Shown: positions 46,833 to 55,638 of the stretch, piece after piece
How positions within the stretch are numbered: the stretch's first letter is position 1
How the letters are laid out: each line of letters begins with the position of its first letter
Assembly: GCF_003261585.1 (NCBI RefSeq)
Contig: NZ_POVU01000003.1
Coordinates: 186,001-250,000 of the forward strand
Direction of reading: 5' to 3'
DNA length: 64,000 nucleotides
Source: Acinetobacter sp. MB5
Lineage (GTDB): Bacteria; Pseudomonadota; Gammaproteobacteria; Pseudomonadales; Moraxellaceae
The notes under the pieces: generated by a model
The model's database searches: none
Told to the model about the DNA's origin: nothing
The model's input: the letters and a program-made list of their open reading frames with translations, nothing else
Made by a program: the position numbers and the translations under genes

Positions 46833-47459
46833 TCACTTAATTTCCTCAAAAATCAGGATACTATTTTTATTTTTACATAAAGATGTAATTGGATAATCAA
46901 ATCCATTATTTTTTAAATACATAGAACACTCCAGAATCAATTTATTATCTTTTATTTTTATATCAATTATTTTTTCTTTATTATGTTCCAAAACAGTCTG
47001 TTTATTCTCGATACCAATAATTACTGAATTAGGTTTTAAATATGAAAATGGGGTTCTATCTAAAAATGGCTGCCCATCATCTTCATTCAATAAAGAGTTT
47101 ATAATATAACCAGACTTATGAGTTCTTATTTTAAATCCTTTATCATTAAAAATAAAATCCACAGGCAACCATTCTTGATTTACTCCGAATTGATCTGTGT
47201 AAGTATAATAAATTCCACCAGTGTTAGATTTTATAAAATCAATATAAAATTCATCATTTGTCTTCTTATTTAAATCAGAAATTAGTGCCACCTTACCTTT
47301 ATACCGATGTGATTTAATAGTTTCACACTGATCTAAACCATTACAAACCTGTTTAGCATAATAAATTTTTCCTGAAAAATAATTATCATCTACATCTTTA
47401 GCAAAAGAAAAACCTGAGAAACAAAAAAATAAAAATATTGAAATATTTTTAAAATTCAT
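46833..47459 (-). CDS. Exported putative immunity protein
   Basis: A 208-residue protein with a Sec signal peptide (MNFKNISIFLFFCFSGFSFA). The start at 47459 is preferred over an ATG eight codons upstream because it gives the ideal signal sequence. The mature part has cysteines near residues 38, 43, 180 and 197 and a beta-rich Y/K/D/N composition. No family is recognised. It is second behind the effector gene, separated from the first immunity candidate by 162 bp, and is followed by a terminator. Confidence 0.62.
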   Translation of the reverse strand: MNFKNISIFLFFCFSGFSFAKDVDDNYFSGKIYYAKQVCNGLDQCETIKSHRYKGKVALISDLNKKTNDEFYIDFIKSNTGGIYYTYTDQFGVNQEWLPVDFIFNDKGFKIRTHKSGYIINSLLNEDDGQPFLDRTPFSYLKPNSVIIGIENKQTVLEHNKEKIIDIKIKDNKLILECSMYLKNNGFDYPITSLCKNKNSILIFEEIK

Positions 47460-47621
47460 AGAATTCACCACTTTAAAAACCATATAGAAACATGTATTAA
47501 CAGTTTTTTTTGCAAAAGGATTATTTTAAAAAATTTTCAGCCTTAATATTTATGTAACAATCAAAATTGACTATTTTTAAATTTTAACTAATGCAAGAAT
47601 TTTAATAATTAATTATAAGTA

Positions 47622-48086
47622 TTAATCACACTTACTATTCCACCCAGAATAATATCGACTATTTTTAAATCGATAAATTGCTTGTTTCTTACCTTTCTTG
47701 CTGTAATAGATTAAACTACCCTCTACAGGAACTTTACAATCAGTCGGCATATCAACCATTCCTAGCCAATCAGACTGAGTAATCATAAATTCGTTCGTAT
47801 ATTTCTGACCTGTTGTATAGAAATCCTGTACTAAAAATCCTGTATTAACCTTTCTAATAAATTTTCGACAAAAGGTAGCTTCATTTCTTTTTGATAGTTC
47901 AGGTGGACCATCTTCTTGTTTCTTAGCACAAAATAGTGTTACATCAGGTTTTAATTGATTGATTTGATCTTTTGGAATAATACAAGCCAAATATGAACCA
48001 TCATTCTGTCGTATACAATCCGATTTGGCATTTATAATTTGGGAATTTCCAAAAAATAGTAATGCAATTAAAAGTTTAACTTTCAT
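47622..48086 (-). CDS. Exported protein, likely cognate immunity to the adjacent T6SS effector
   Basis: A 154-residue protein with a Sec signal peptide (MKVKLLIALLFFGNSQIINA, cleavage after about 20) and six cysteines in the mature part (about positions 24, 35, 53, 73, 117 and 153), which could form three disulfides. It starts 29 bp after the stop of the 704-residue effector on the same strand, the normal place for an immunity gene, and would act in the periplasm, where the effector's enzymes act. No family is recognised. It is the best candidate for the cognate immunity protein. Confidence 0.7.
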   Translation of the reverse strand: MKVKLLIALLFFGNSQIINAKSDCIRQNDGSYLACIIPKDQINQLKPDVTLFCAKKQEDGPPELSKRNEATFCRKFIRKVNTGFLVQDFYTTGQKYTNEFMITQSDWLGMVDMPTDCKVPVEGSLIYYSKKGKKQAIYRFKNSRYYSGWNSKCD

Positions 48087-48115
48087 AAAACTAATACTCT
48101 CCTTTTCAAATTATA

Positions 48116-50230
48116 TTAACGTGTTGCATTACTATCGTATACAGGAAAACCTTGTTCCTTAAGATTTTTTAAATTTTCTTCAGAAGCAATATTAATTACT
48201 CCATGAATCTCTTCATAATATTTTTTTGGAAGATAGTACTTATATGTTGTAATTGATCTACTATCAACTGTAATCATGTCTCCTTGGTTACCGCCTAGTC
48301 TAATAAAATTAGCTGTTCCGGAAATACCTAATACAAAACAAACATGTCCATATCTTTTATCTTCTTCGCTTGTCCAAACTGCAATTGCTCCATAGGCTGG
48401 CTTTGATATTTTCACAAAACTAGAATCCCACTTAAATGATTGTGATGATGCTAAAGCTTTACTCATTTTATAATTTGTTTCTTTTAAACAATAATTAACA
48501 AATGAGGCACACCATGGATTCTTATCTCCAACCATTGTTTTATATCCAGATTTAACCATCGTATGATAGTTATCTACTTTTTGAATTTCACCTTCTTTCT
48601 TTCCTTTCCACTGCTTTGCTTCTCTTATCGCTATTTTCATCCAAGGAGCTATAGATCCCGAGATTAAAGGTGTTGTCTTAGGTTTAATTGAGCAACCATC
48701 CAAATAATTACTTTTATAATTCTCACCATCTTTTAAATAATGACTTACTGCAATTGCTATTTCAGATTTCATGACCTTTCCATCTTTAACACCTTTTTTT
48801 ACTGCATTTCCTTTGTCATCTATAATATATCCATCCATATTATTTTTTGGAAAAGCATTGACCCTTTTCTGTCTAATAGACTCTTCCTCTCCTTGTGGTA
48901 TTTTCGATATATTATCTGCAAATACAACATGGTCAGGTTTTCCTGATGATACTGGAAATAATACTAACAAGTAAAAATCAATAAATTCTAAATTTTTTCC
49001 TTTTTGAGGTTCAAAATATTTTTTTACGTAATCCAAATATTGTGCAGGTGTTAATTTTGCTAATTGTTTTATTCGCCTCAACTCAATATCAGGCTTTCCT
49101 TTTTTGGGCTTCCCCCAATAATTTGTTACTTTTTCTATTATTGGCTCTTCACCAGTTATAGCTCTAAAAGTCTTAGGCATAATTTGTATCAAACCAGTGC
49201 CACCAGAATTCGATTGATTTGGGGCATCTGCTCTGAAAGTAAATCCACTTTCCCAAGCGAATACAGCCATCAGCATATTTGCCATTTTGATTTTCTTTTC
49301 CTCTCCCCAAAGTTCACTAGCAATAGCCACTACCTTTTTACGAAACTCACAATTTACTTTAGCTCCCCATATCAAATCATATTGCTTACATACGCATCCT
49401 GAAAGACTCGCAACAGCAACTGGTTTCTTGTTTTCATTATGCTCTTGCTGTACTGCTATTTTTTGAGGAGTGGCTGTCGTAGTAGCTACTGTTGATGTTT
49501 TTTTTGCTGCGGTAGGTTGCTGTGTTTTTTGTGTAACAGCTTTTGATGGTGTTGGGCTTGGTTGTACTTGCGGCGAAGCTGACTTATGTTCAACTTGCGT
49601 GGTTGATGTTTGCTGCTTTGCTTGTGGCGTAGCCGTTGTACTCGATGAAGAACCACCAGTAGACTTACGATCTGAAATAACATGACCTGTTGTCTTCTTT
49701 GCAGGAGGAACTTTAATCACACTATGTTCATCTAATTTAAGTACTGCATTATCATTGCTTTCACCTAGTTCTATCGCCTGATTTTGATAGATTTGGTTTG
49801 GTGATTTAATCGAAGGATTTAAAGCCAATAAAGCAGAGACTGTCGTATGGTGCTCTTTTGCAATTTTAGAAAGCGTATCACCTTTCTTGACTTTATATGT
49901 ACCCCGCCAATACTTCCCTTGATTTCCCTGTGGTAGTAGAGTCACATCAAATTTCATTTTAGGGCTTATCATTTTTACCTTAATATTCTTATTTGGCGTG
50001 TGAATTTCCCCAATTTGCTTCATTTTTTGATCATGTGCTTTTCGCACAAATACCGTAAGAATATTTCCTCCCACATATTTAAGGGAAATCTCACCCTGAG
50101 CATTGGTCATGCCCTTTTTCACCATATCTTGCTGATTTTTGATTTCATAATACAAATTGGCAATCGGTTTATGCGTCAAATCATGCAAGATGAAAGTAAT
50201 ATCGTATAATTTATCTTTTGCTACAGTCAT
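48116..50230 (-). CDS. T6SS cell-wall effector: LysM, lysozyme-like and NlpC/P60-type amidase domains
   Basis: A 704-residue protein without signal peptide, 14 bp after vgrG. Residues 1-95 form a beta-sandwich-like adaptor domain. A LysM motif (YKVKKGDTLSKIAKEHH) covers 110-157, a P/T/Q-rich linker 180-270. At 290-360 lies a lysozyme-like domain: Glu327 in FAWESGF is the likely catalytic acid, followed by GGTGLIQIMPKTF. At 525-680 is a TIGR02594/CHAP-like cysteine amidase: WCASFVNYCL with Cys574, and YGHVCFV with His629. The protein would cut both glycan and peptide in target peptidoglycan. The coding DNA shifts to AT-rich after the first third, suggesting that an acquired toxin end was fused to a resident N-terminus. 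The downstream small exported protein is the likely immunity factor. Confidence 0.82.
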   Translation of the reverse strand: MTVAKDKLYDITFILHDLTHKPIANLYYEIKNQQDMVKKGMTNAQGEISLKYVGGNILTVFVRKAHDQKMKQIGEIHTPNKNIKVKMISPKMKFDVTLLPQGNQGKYWRGTYKVKKGDTLSKIAKEHHTTVSALLALNPSIKSPNQIYQNQAIELGESNDNAVLKLDEHSVIKVPPAKKTTGHVISDRKSTGGSSSSTTATPQAKQQTSTTQVEHKSASPQVQPSPTPSKAVTQKTQQPTAAKKTSTVATTTATPQKIAVQQEHNENKKPVAVASLSGCVCKQYDLIWGAKVNCEFRKKVVAIASELWGEEKKIKMANMLMAVFAWESGFTFRADAPNQSNSGGTGLIQIMPKTFRAITGEEPIIEKVTNYWGKPKKGKPDIELRRIKQLAKLTPAQYLDYVKKYFEPQKGKNLEFIDFYLLVLFPVSSGKPDHVVFADNISKIPQGEEESIRQKRVNAFPKNNMDGYIIDDKGNAVKKGVKDGKVMKSEIAIAVSHYLKDGENYKSNYLDGCSIKPKTTPLISGSIAPWMKIAIREAKQWKGKKEGEIQKVDNYHTMVKSGYKTMVGDKNPWCASFVNYCLKETNYKMSKALASSQSFKWDSSFVKISKPAYGAIAVWTSEEDKRYGHVCFVLGISGTANFIRLGGNQGDMITVDSRSITTYKYYLPKKYYEEIHGVINIASEENLKNLKEQGFPVYDSNATR

Positions 50231-50244
50231 TTTAAATTAAAACC

Positions 50245-53200
50245 TTATTCTCTTGTTTCTTCTGAACTATCTGTATCTTCTTGTTCTTCTATTTCTAAGC
50301 CCCAAGACATATTGGTATCAACAAATACCTCTGAAGCTTCGGAAGTTGCTGATGTAATTCGGGATGTCCTACCATTATCATCTAAACTTCCTGTAGAAAT
50401 TCGCCCATCTTTAAATTTTGCAGTATAGGTGAGTTGAGGTAGGTCAAAATCCCAAAACAAATCATAAACATCTAAACGGTTACTAAATAAAGGCGTATTC
50501 GGCAATGTCGGAACTTCATAAGACACCTTTTCCCCACTGGTAAACACATGCTGTCCTGCCTTACTCTCAAACTTGCCTCCCGTCGTTGCAAATACCCCAT
50601 CACTATTGATTTTGAGTTGTGATCCACCCGCTTTTAATGAAATCTCTTTCGGGCTAATGATTTCGATTTTGTCTTCGGTTGATATGAGCTTGATGACTTT
50701 ACGAGCAATCACTTCAATCGCATCATCCTGTGCTTGTAGCTCTAGCTTGCCTTTACCCGCAAAAGCCTTAAGCCCTTGCTCCGCGGCAAATAGGCTGATT
50801 TTGCTTTGTGCCTGTACCACAATATTTTTTTGGGCACTTAAGTTGATATTGGCTTGGCTTCCTTGAGCAATATCTTGTGAAGCTTGCAACAAGATATCTT
50901 CTGGCGTGGTCAGTGCAATACCATTCGGTGAAGCCAGCAGCATAAGTGCCTGACGAAAGAGCTTGCCCTGTTCCTGTTTGGCTTGACTATTACTCGTTTC
51001 TAAACCTTGGGTATACCCCTCCATAAAACCCTGTATCTGCTGCAAGGCCTTATTTGGGGTAAATTCATTGAGTTTCTCAAACGAACCACACGTCATATAT
51101 TTTTCAGGATCAATCTTGACTTGTTCAATGATGTTGCCCAGATCTCCCAACACTTGTAGAGGCTGGTCGTTCACTTTAGCTTTTAAACTTGCCAGCTTGC
51201 CTTTTAAGACCTCAGTACCCTGCTCCTCAAGATTCTCTATAGTTTGTTTTAAATTGCTGATAGCCTCTTTGGAATCCGTAAACTGGCTCTTAAATTGCTC
51301 AACAATACTTTGTGTACTACTGCCAAACGCTCCCATTTCCTGCACAAAACTGCCACAATTTTTCAAAGTCGAGAGAGGGTCACTACTTAAACCATTTTTA
51401 AATAGATCAACTGTACTATTCAAAGCCTGTTGGGTATTTTTGATCTCCAAGGATTCAATAAACTTTGGCAAGCGTGACAGGACATTGAGCGCATCGGTCT
51501 GTTGCTTTTCAGCAACCTGACTCAGCACTTGCATACTGTCATGCCCTTGTTTAAGCAATGATTGGGCTTCAGCCGCCGCAAGGTGATCGGCAACTGCCTG
51601 ATCTTGTGCATAGGTAGAAATCAGTAACCCTTTGCCTGCACGCATTGCGCCCCACTGGTCAGTACGCAACTCAAAGCCCTCACCGCGTCCATCACTGCTT
51701 GCCTGTTCTTTCGGGTGGCTGAGATTACCGAGATTTAACTGACTTGCTCCATGACTGCTTTGTAACTGGACACTAATTTGTCCTGTAGTGTCGTCAAAAC
51801 GCAGTTGGTTAAAGCCTGAACCATCGACTTCTTGTGAGCGAATGCCGCTGAGTTTTTTGGTCTCTGGCAGTTGTCCTTTAACATCAAAACGGGTGGGATG
51901 ACGTTCTGCTTCATGAATACGCCCAAGGACAAAAGGTCGATCCACATTGCCATCAAAGAAATCAATCACCACCAACTCGCCTACCCGTGGCGAGAATCGT
52001 GCGCCATAACCTTCACCCGCCCAAGGCGTCAGCACATCGACCCAAGCCGAGTCGGTATCATTGTCATTGCTGCCTGCACCACCATCATGGCTATGATCAT
52101 CGCTACGGGTAAATAAGAAACGAACTTTAATCCGTCCCCATTGGTCGACATGTATCGTTTCACCTGAAGGACCAACCACACGGGCATGCTGTGGATAAGC
52201 ACTAGGGCGATGTTGTAGTGGATCATAATCTGGGAGCATGCGAATTTGGCGACGTACCAAAGTTAAATGATTGCCCTGACGTTCCTGCAATGACCAATGA
52301 CTTTGTTTAAACAGTGCATCGACTTGAATTTGTAAGTCTTTCGGTAAATTATTCTGCTGATATAACTGTTTGCTATAGATCAGAAATTCACGGTCACTAC
52401 CACTATGCAGATCAATTTCAGGATGCCCTGTCAGTTCAAACCAGTATCCCACCTGTGCATCACGTACGGTGGTTTGTGCCTTAAAGTATTTGGCTTGTAG
52501 TTCCTGATAAGCACTGAGTTGCTGATTGAGCTTGTCAATTTGACTGGCGCCCGATGCTGTACTCTGATCTTCTCCATTTAAGTCACTAATCCAAGCAGGA
52601 CTAATGCTCCATGCCTGTTCGAGACTCAGTTCTTCATTACCTTGTAGTTCACTATGAATATGTGCGCTGAGGTTTGAACCACTGGCATCGTCCTGACTCA
52701 GTTGATCGGCTTGCCAACGCTGTATATGCACTGCGGTGGATTGTAAATCACGGTGGGCAACCAGACTGGTCATACTGTCGAATAGTTCAGTCGCACTGCT
52801 ACGATGGAAACGAATATTCTTTCGCGTAAGTGCAGTAAAAGCGCTGTTGTCATCAATCAGACGTAGCTTTTGGGGCTGAATTTCGCCACTGATTTGAGCA
52901 GAGAATAACTGCGTTTCATCTATCAGCCAGTTAATGCCTTCGCTACGCCACAAACGTGTCAAAAAGTCATAATCCGTTTCATTGGACTGCATCACAAACG
53001 GGCGAATATCCTCATCCTGCTTTAAGCCTGAACTGTCCAGACTCAGACTCGCAGCAAACAGTGGGCTTTTACTCTGCCACTCTTTAAAAATGACATCGCT
53101 AATTTCCGTGACACTTTTATTCATAAACACACGACTATTACGGCGCTTATGCCAAAGACTGGTGGCATCTTGTAAGGTCAATTGATAGACCGTCAATGCA

Positions 53201-53499
53201 CCATCACTTTGCCCTTGAGATGCCGAAGTGATGATGCCTGTGGTACGAAACAGTTGCCCCATATCTGTGACTTGATCAATCGCAACCTGACAGCCAATAA
53301 ACTGCTTTAAGCTCAAACTGGCATTGGTCGACAGACAAAAAAGTTGTGCGGTTAATCCCTGATTTAACTCATGTTCACCCTGCATGCTTTGCAGAAATAC
53401 CTGCGAATTTAACGCGGTATTTGAAAACTGGATATGCAAGGCACGCTTTTGCGTGTTTAGCCCCAGTTGCTCTAAAACTTTATAAATCGTATTCAGCAT
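50245..53499 (-). CDS. vgrG: T6SS spike protein VgrG with DUF2345 extension
   Basis: A 1084-residue VgrG. Its gp27-like part covers about residues 1-400 (with DYDFLTRLWRSEGINW). The gp5 OB-fold follows at about 430-560: the DQWGRIKVRF segment, then SAWVDVLTPWAGEGYGA and GELVVIDFFDGNVDRP. A helical insert (about 590-810), a DUF2345 beta-helix (about 860-1000) and an acidic tail (EEQEDTDSSEETRE) complete it. The length beyond classical VgrG and its tail suit cargo carrying. The effector gene is 14 bp downstream, so VgrG probably delivers it. Confidence 0.93.
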   Translation of the reverse strand: MLNTIYKVLEQLGLNTQKRALHIQFSNTALNSQVFLQSMQGEHELNQGLTAQLFCLSTNASLSLKQFIGCQVAIDQVTDMGQLFRTTGIITSASQGQSDGALTVYQLTLQDATSLWHKRRNSRVFMNKSVTEISDVIFKEWQSKSPLFAASLSLDSSGLKQDEDIRPFVMQSNETDYDFLTRLWRSEGINWLIDETQLFSAQISGEIQPQKLRLIDDNSAFTALTRKNIRFHRSSATELFDSMTSLVAHRDLQSTAVHIQRWQADQLSQDDASGSNLSAHIHSELQGNEELSLEQAWSISPAWISDLNGEDQSTASGASQIDKLNQQLSAYQELQAKYFKAQTTVRDAQVGYWFELTGHPEIDLHSGSDREFLIYSKQLYQQNNLPKDLQIQVDALFKQSHWSLQERQGNHLTLVRRQIRMLPDYDPLQHRPSAYPQHARVVGPSGETIHVDQWGRIKVRFLFTRSDDHSHDGGAGSNDNDTDSAWVDVLTPWAGEGYGARFSPRVGELVVIDFFDGNVDRPFVLGRIHEAERHPTRFDVKGQLPETKKLSGIRSQEVDGSGFNQLRFDDTTGQISVQLQSSHGASQLNLGNLSHPKEQASSDGRGEGFELRTDQWGAMRAGKGLLISTYAQDQAVADHLAAAEAQSLLKQGHDSMQVLSQVAEKQQTDALNVLSRLPKFIESLEIKNTQQALNSTVDLFKNGLSSDPLSTLKNCGSFVQEMGAFGSSTQSIVEQFKSQFTDSKEAISNLKQTIENLEEQGTEVLKGKLASLKAKVNDQPLQVLGDLGNIIEQVKIDPEKYMTCGSFEKLNEFTPNKALQQIQGFMEGYTQGLETSNSQAKQEQGKLFRQALMLLASPNGIALTTPEDILLQASQDIAQGSQANINLSAQKNIVVQAQSKISLFAAEQGLKAFAGKGKLELQAQDDAIEVIARKVIKLISTEDKIEIISPKEISLKAGGSQLKINSDGVFATTGGKFESKAGQHVFTSGEKVSYEVPTLPNTPLFSNRLDVYDLFWDFDLPQLTYTAKFKDGRISTGSLDDNGRTSRITSATSEASEVFVDTNMSWGLEIEEQEDTDSSEETRE

Positions 53500-53598
53500 A
53501 TTGTTATTCGTTTAAAAATGATTTGATGTTCAATTCCTTGTGATTTTCTTTTCCCCACAAAAGAAAAACGCCAAGACTTAAAATATGGGCAAGCAAAT

Positions 53599-53862
53599 TC
53601 ACTGATTAATCACTGAGCTTTGTTTTTGAAGTAATTTACAGCCACAAGACAGACTATCATTGACTCTTGCTGCCGCCTTGCCCATCACCTGCATGTTGGG
53701 ATCACCTGAAACAATCGTGGCTACGGTTTTATGCAAAGGGCATGTGGCTTTATCGCCCACACAGGCCACTGCAATACCTTCGATCACAAAAGCACTGTTG
53801 CCCGAAATCACCACACCACCACCCGTCGTCGGGCAACCCATCGTGATATATGCTTTTGACAT
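53599..53862 (-). CDS. PAAR-domain T6SS tip protein
   Basis: An 87-residue protein with PAAR features: AYITMGCPTTGGGVVISG opens it, then ACVGDKATCPLHKT and IVSGDPNMQVMGKAAARVND and the final CGCKLL. It has no C-terminal toxin, so it would simply sharpen the VgrG trimer. It lies 100 bp before vgrG and 11 bp after the OmpA-like gene, and is part of the T6SS unit. Confidence 0.9.
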   Translation of the reverse strand: MSKAYITMGCPTTGGGVVISGNSAFVIEGIAVACVGDKATCPLHKTVATIVSGDPNMQVMGKAAARVNDSLSCGCKLLQKQSSVINQ

Positions 53863-53873
53863 GACAGTTTTCC

Positions 53874-54641
53874 TTAGAGCACTTCAAATTCAATACGGCG
53901 GTTTTTACGACGACCTTCAGGGGTTGCATTGTCTGCAACAGGTTTGTTTGCTCCCATGCCTTCACTACTCAAATTCGTAGCGGCAATGCTTTTGCCAATC
54001 AGATAGGCTTTGACGGCTTCGGCACGTTCCTGACTGAGTTTCAGGTTTTTGGTCGCATCGCCTGAGCTGTCGGTATGCCCAATAATTTTGACTTTTTTAT
54101 TGCCCACTTTATGTAATGCCGTCGCCATCTCATCCAAGATCGATTTACCTGAATCAGTCAATACAGAGCTGCCTGATTCAAATTCAATAATGCGGTTCTT
54201 TAAGGCTTGATCGACAATGCTTTGCTCTGCCTGATTGGCCTGTAACTGCTGAGTAAAATGATAGGGGCTTGGAATTAAACTTTGATACTGCTGGACTAAA
54301 GGCTGTAATTCATTGGGATTACTGACTTTTCCAGTCAGTTGAACCTGTGTGCCTTGCACCGTTAATTTGCCCTGACTGACCTTTTTCAGATCGGGGCTAA
54401 TTGCCTGAGTCACGGTATTGCTCCAGTCACTTGGGGCTGACACGGCACGAACCTGTATCTTATCTACAACTTGGTCTTGCCCATAGACACTACGCATTTT
54501 GTTTAAAATGGATTGTTTGGTGGTTTGATCAGGAACAACCCCCTCAACCACAACAGGCTGCGCCCAAAGGGCACAACTACTGAACAATGCGCCTATTAAA
54601 ATAAGACCACGCAGTAAAGCGATTTTGTTGTTATTTGGCAT
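53874..54641 (-). CDS. OmpA-family lipoprotein-like T6SS-associated protein with BON-like region
   Basis: A 255-residue exported protein (signal peptide about residues 10-27, ending CALWA). Residues 30-130 contain two BON-like repeats (ATKQSILNKMRSVYG-like QSILNKMRSVYGQ; KLTVQGTQVQLTGKVSN). The C-terminal OmpA domain (about 145-255) has the peptidoglycan-binding IEFESGSSVLT, HTDSSGDATKNLKLSQERA and GRRKNRRIEFEV. It would anchor the system to the cell wall, as TagL- or TagN-type proteins do. The Acinetobacter literature uses the name TagN for a gene in this position. It follows tagF by 2 bp. Confidence 0.8.
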   Translation of the reverse strand: MPNNNKIALLRGLILIGALFSSCALWAQPVVVEGVVPDQTTKQSILNKMRSVYGQDQVVDKIQVRAVSAPSDWSNTVTQAISPDLKKVSQGKLTVQGTQVQLTGKVSNPNELQPLVQQYQSLIPSPYHFTQQLQANQAEQSIVDQALKNRIIEFESGSSVLTDSGKSILDEMATALHKVGNKKVKIIGHTDSSGDATKNLKLSQERAEAVKAYLIGKSIAATNLSSEGMGANKPVADNATPEGRRKNRRIEFEVL

Positions 54642-54643
54642 AA

Positions 54644-55603
54644 TTATTCATCTAAAAAAGTCTGTCGAAAAAGTTTTAAACCTTGATTAAGTCCCATCTG
54701 ACGCTGGCACAATAGCTGTTCCAAAGTGGCCAAACCTGCATTCTGCTCTAAATAGCTGTCAATCCACTGTGCATCAATCAAAGACACCCAATGCTGGCTA
54801 TGCATGTTGTCCGTGAAAATATCACTCAGTGCCAAAATATCCGCACCTTGGAAACCAAACATCAATACAGGTTGTTCACGATGTAAAATCCCGATCAGTA
54901 CTTCCGTATTGTGCTGCTGAATAAACTGGCTAATCAGGTTGACCCAAAATGCAGCAATCGGATAACAGTGTTCACGGTTGTGAATCGGCAGAATCAGAAC
55001 CTTATTCAGGCGACTGGTTCCATTTTTCAAAATGGGTTGTAACAACAAACCTAAAGCCAACATGCTTTGCGCTAATTGATAGACATTCAGATTCAACAAT
55101 TGTGCAAAGGAGTGCATGGTGTGATGCTCATAAAAATCTTTGCACTCTTGCTGAGTCAACACCGTCACTTGTTTCGGCAAAGCCTCCAGTTGCTGAAGCA
55201 GAGCTTCAGCACTCTGCATGTATCGCAACAAGCGGTTACGCTGTTGTAAATCTTCAAGGACAGACTGATACAGATACGGTGCAAAATTCAGGTTGTAATA
55301 GGGCTGTTCCACATCTAGCAACTGACTCAGCACCAAAGGAAAGCTCCGCCCTGAACTGTCTTCACTGGTCAGTAAATTTGCCACCAGAAACATATGCTCT
55401 TGCGGATTGGCAATAAAAAAATCCAGTGTCGGCAATGCCGCATAATGCTGTTTAAAGTCAGGATGCTGCATTGCATATTGCAGTGCTTCCTTGAGCCACT
55501 GATCAATCACCTGAATCAGTGAATATTGCCCCTGTGACTTAAGAAAGTCACCACGCGCAGGGCTTTTTCCATAATAAAGCGGGATACTTGCTAAGGTCTG
55601 CAT
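54644..55603 (-). CDS. tagF: T6SS-associated protein TagF
   Basis: A 319-residue protein of the TagF (BMA_A0400-type) family: [19 protein letters not shown] at residues 7-25, the DQWLKEAL helix, and [21 protein letters not shown] near residue 75-95. TagF represses T6SS firing post-translationally in Pseudomonas, in some species fused to PppA. No threonine phosphorylation genes (ppkA, pppA, fha) are in this window. It lies between tssM and the OmpA-like gene. Confidence 0.85.
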   Translation of the reverse strand: MQTLASIPLYYGKSPARGDFLKSQGQYSLIQVIDQWLKEALQYAMQHPDFKQHYAALPTLDFFIANPQEHMFLVANLLTSEDSSGRSFPLVLSQLLDVEQPYYNLNFAPYLYQSVLEDLQQRNRLLRYMQSAEALLQQLEALPKQVTVLTQQECKDFYEHHTMHSFAQLLNLNVYQLAQSMLALGLLLQPILKNGTSRLNKVLILPIHNREHCYPIAAFWVNLISQFIQQHNTEVLIGILHREQPVLMFGFQGADILALSDIFTDNMHSQHWVSLIDAQWIDSYLEQNAGLATLEQLLCQRQMGLNQGLKLFRQTFLDE

Positions 55604-55638
55604 GGCTTATCCCTCCACTGACTGTGATTTCAAAATCA

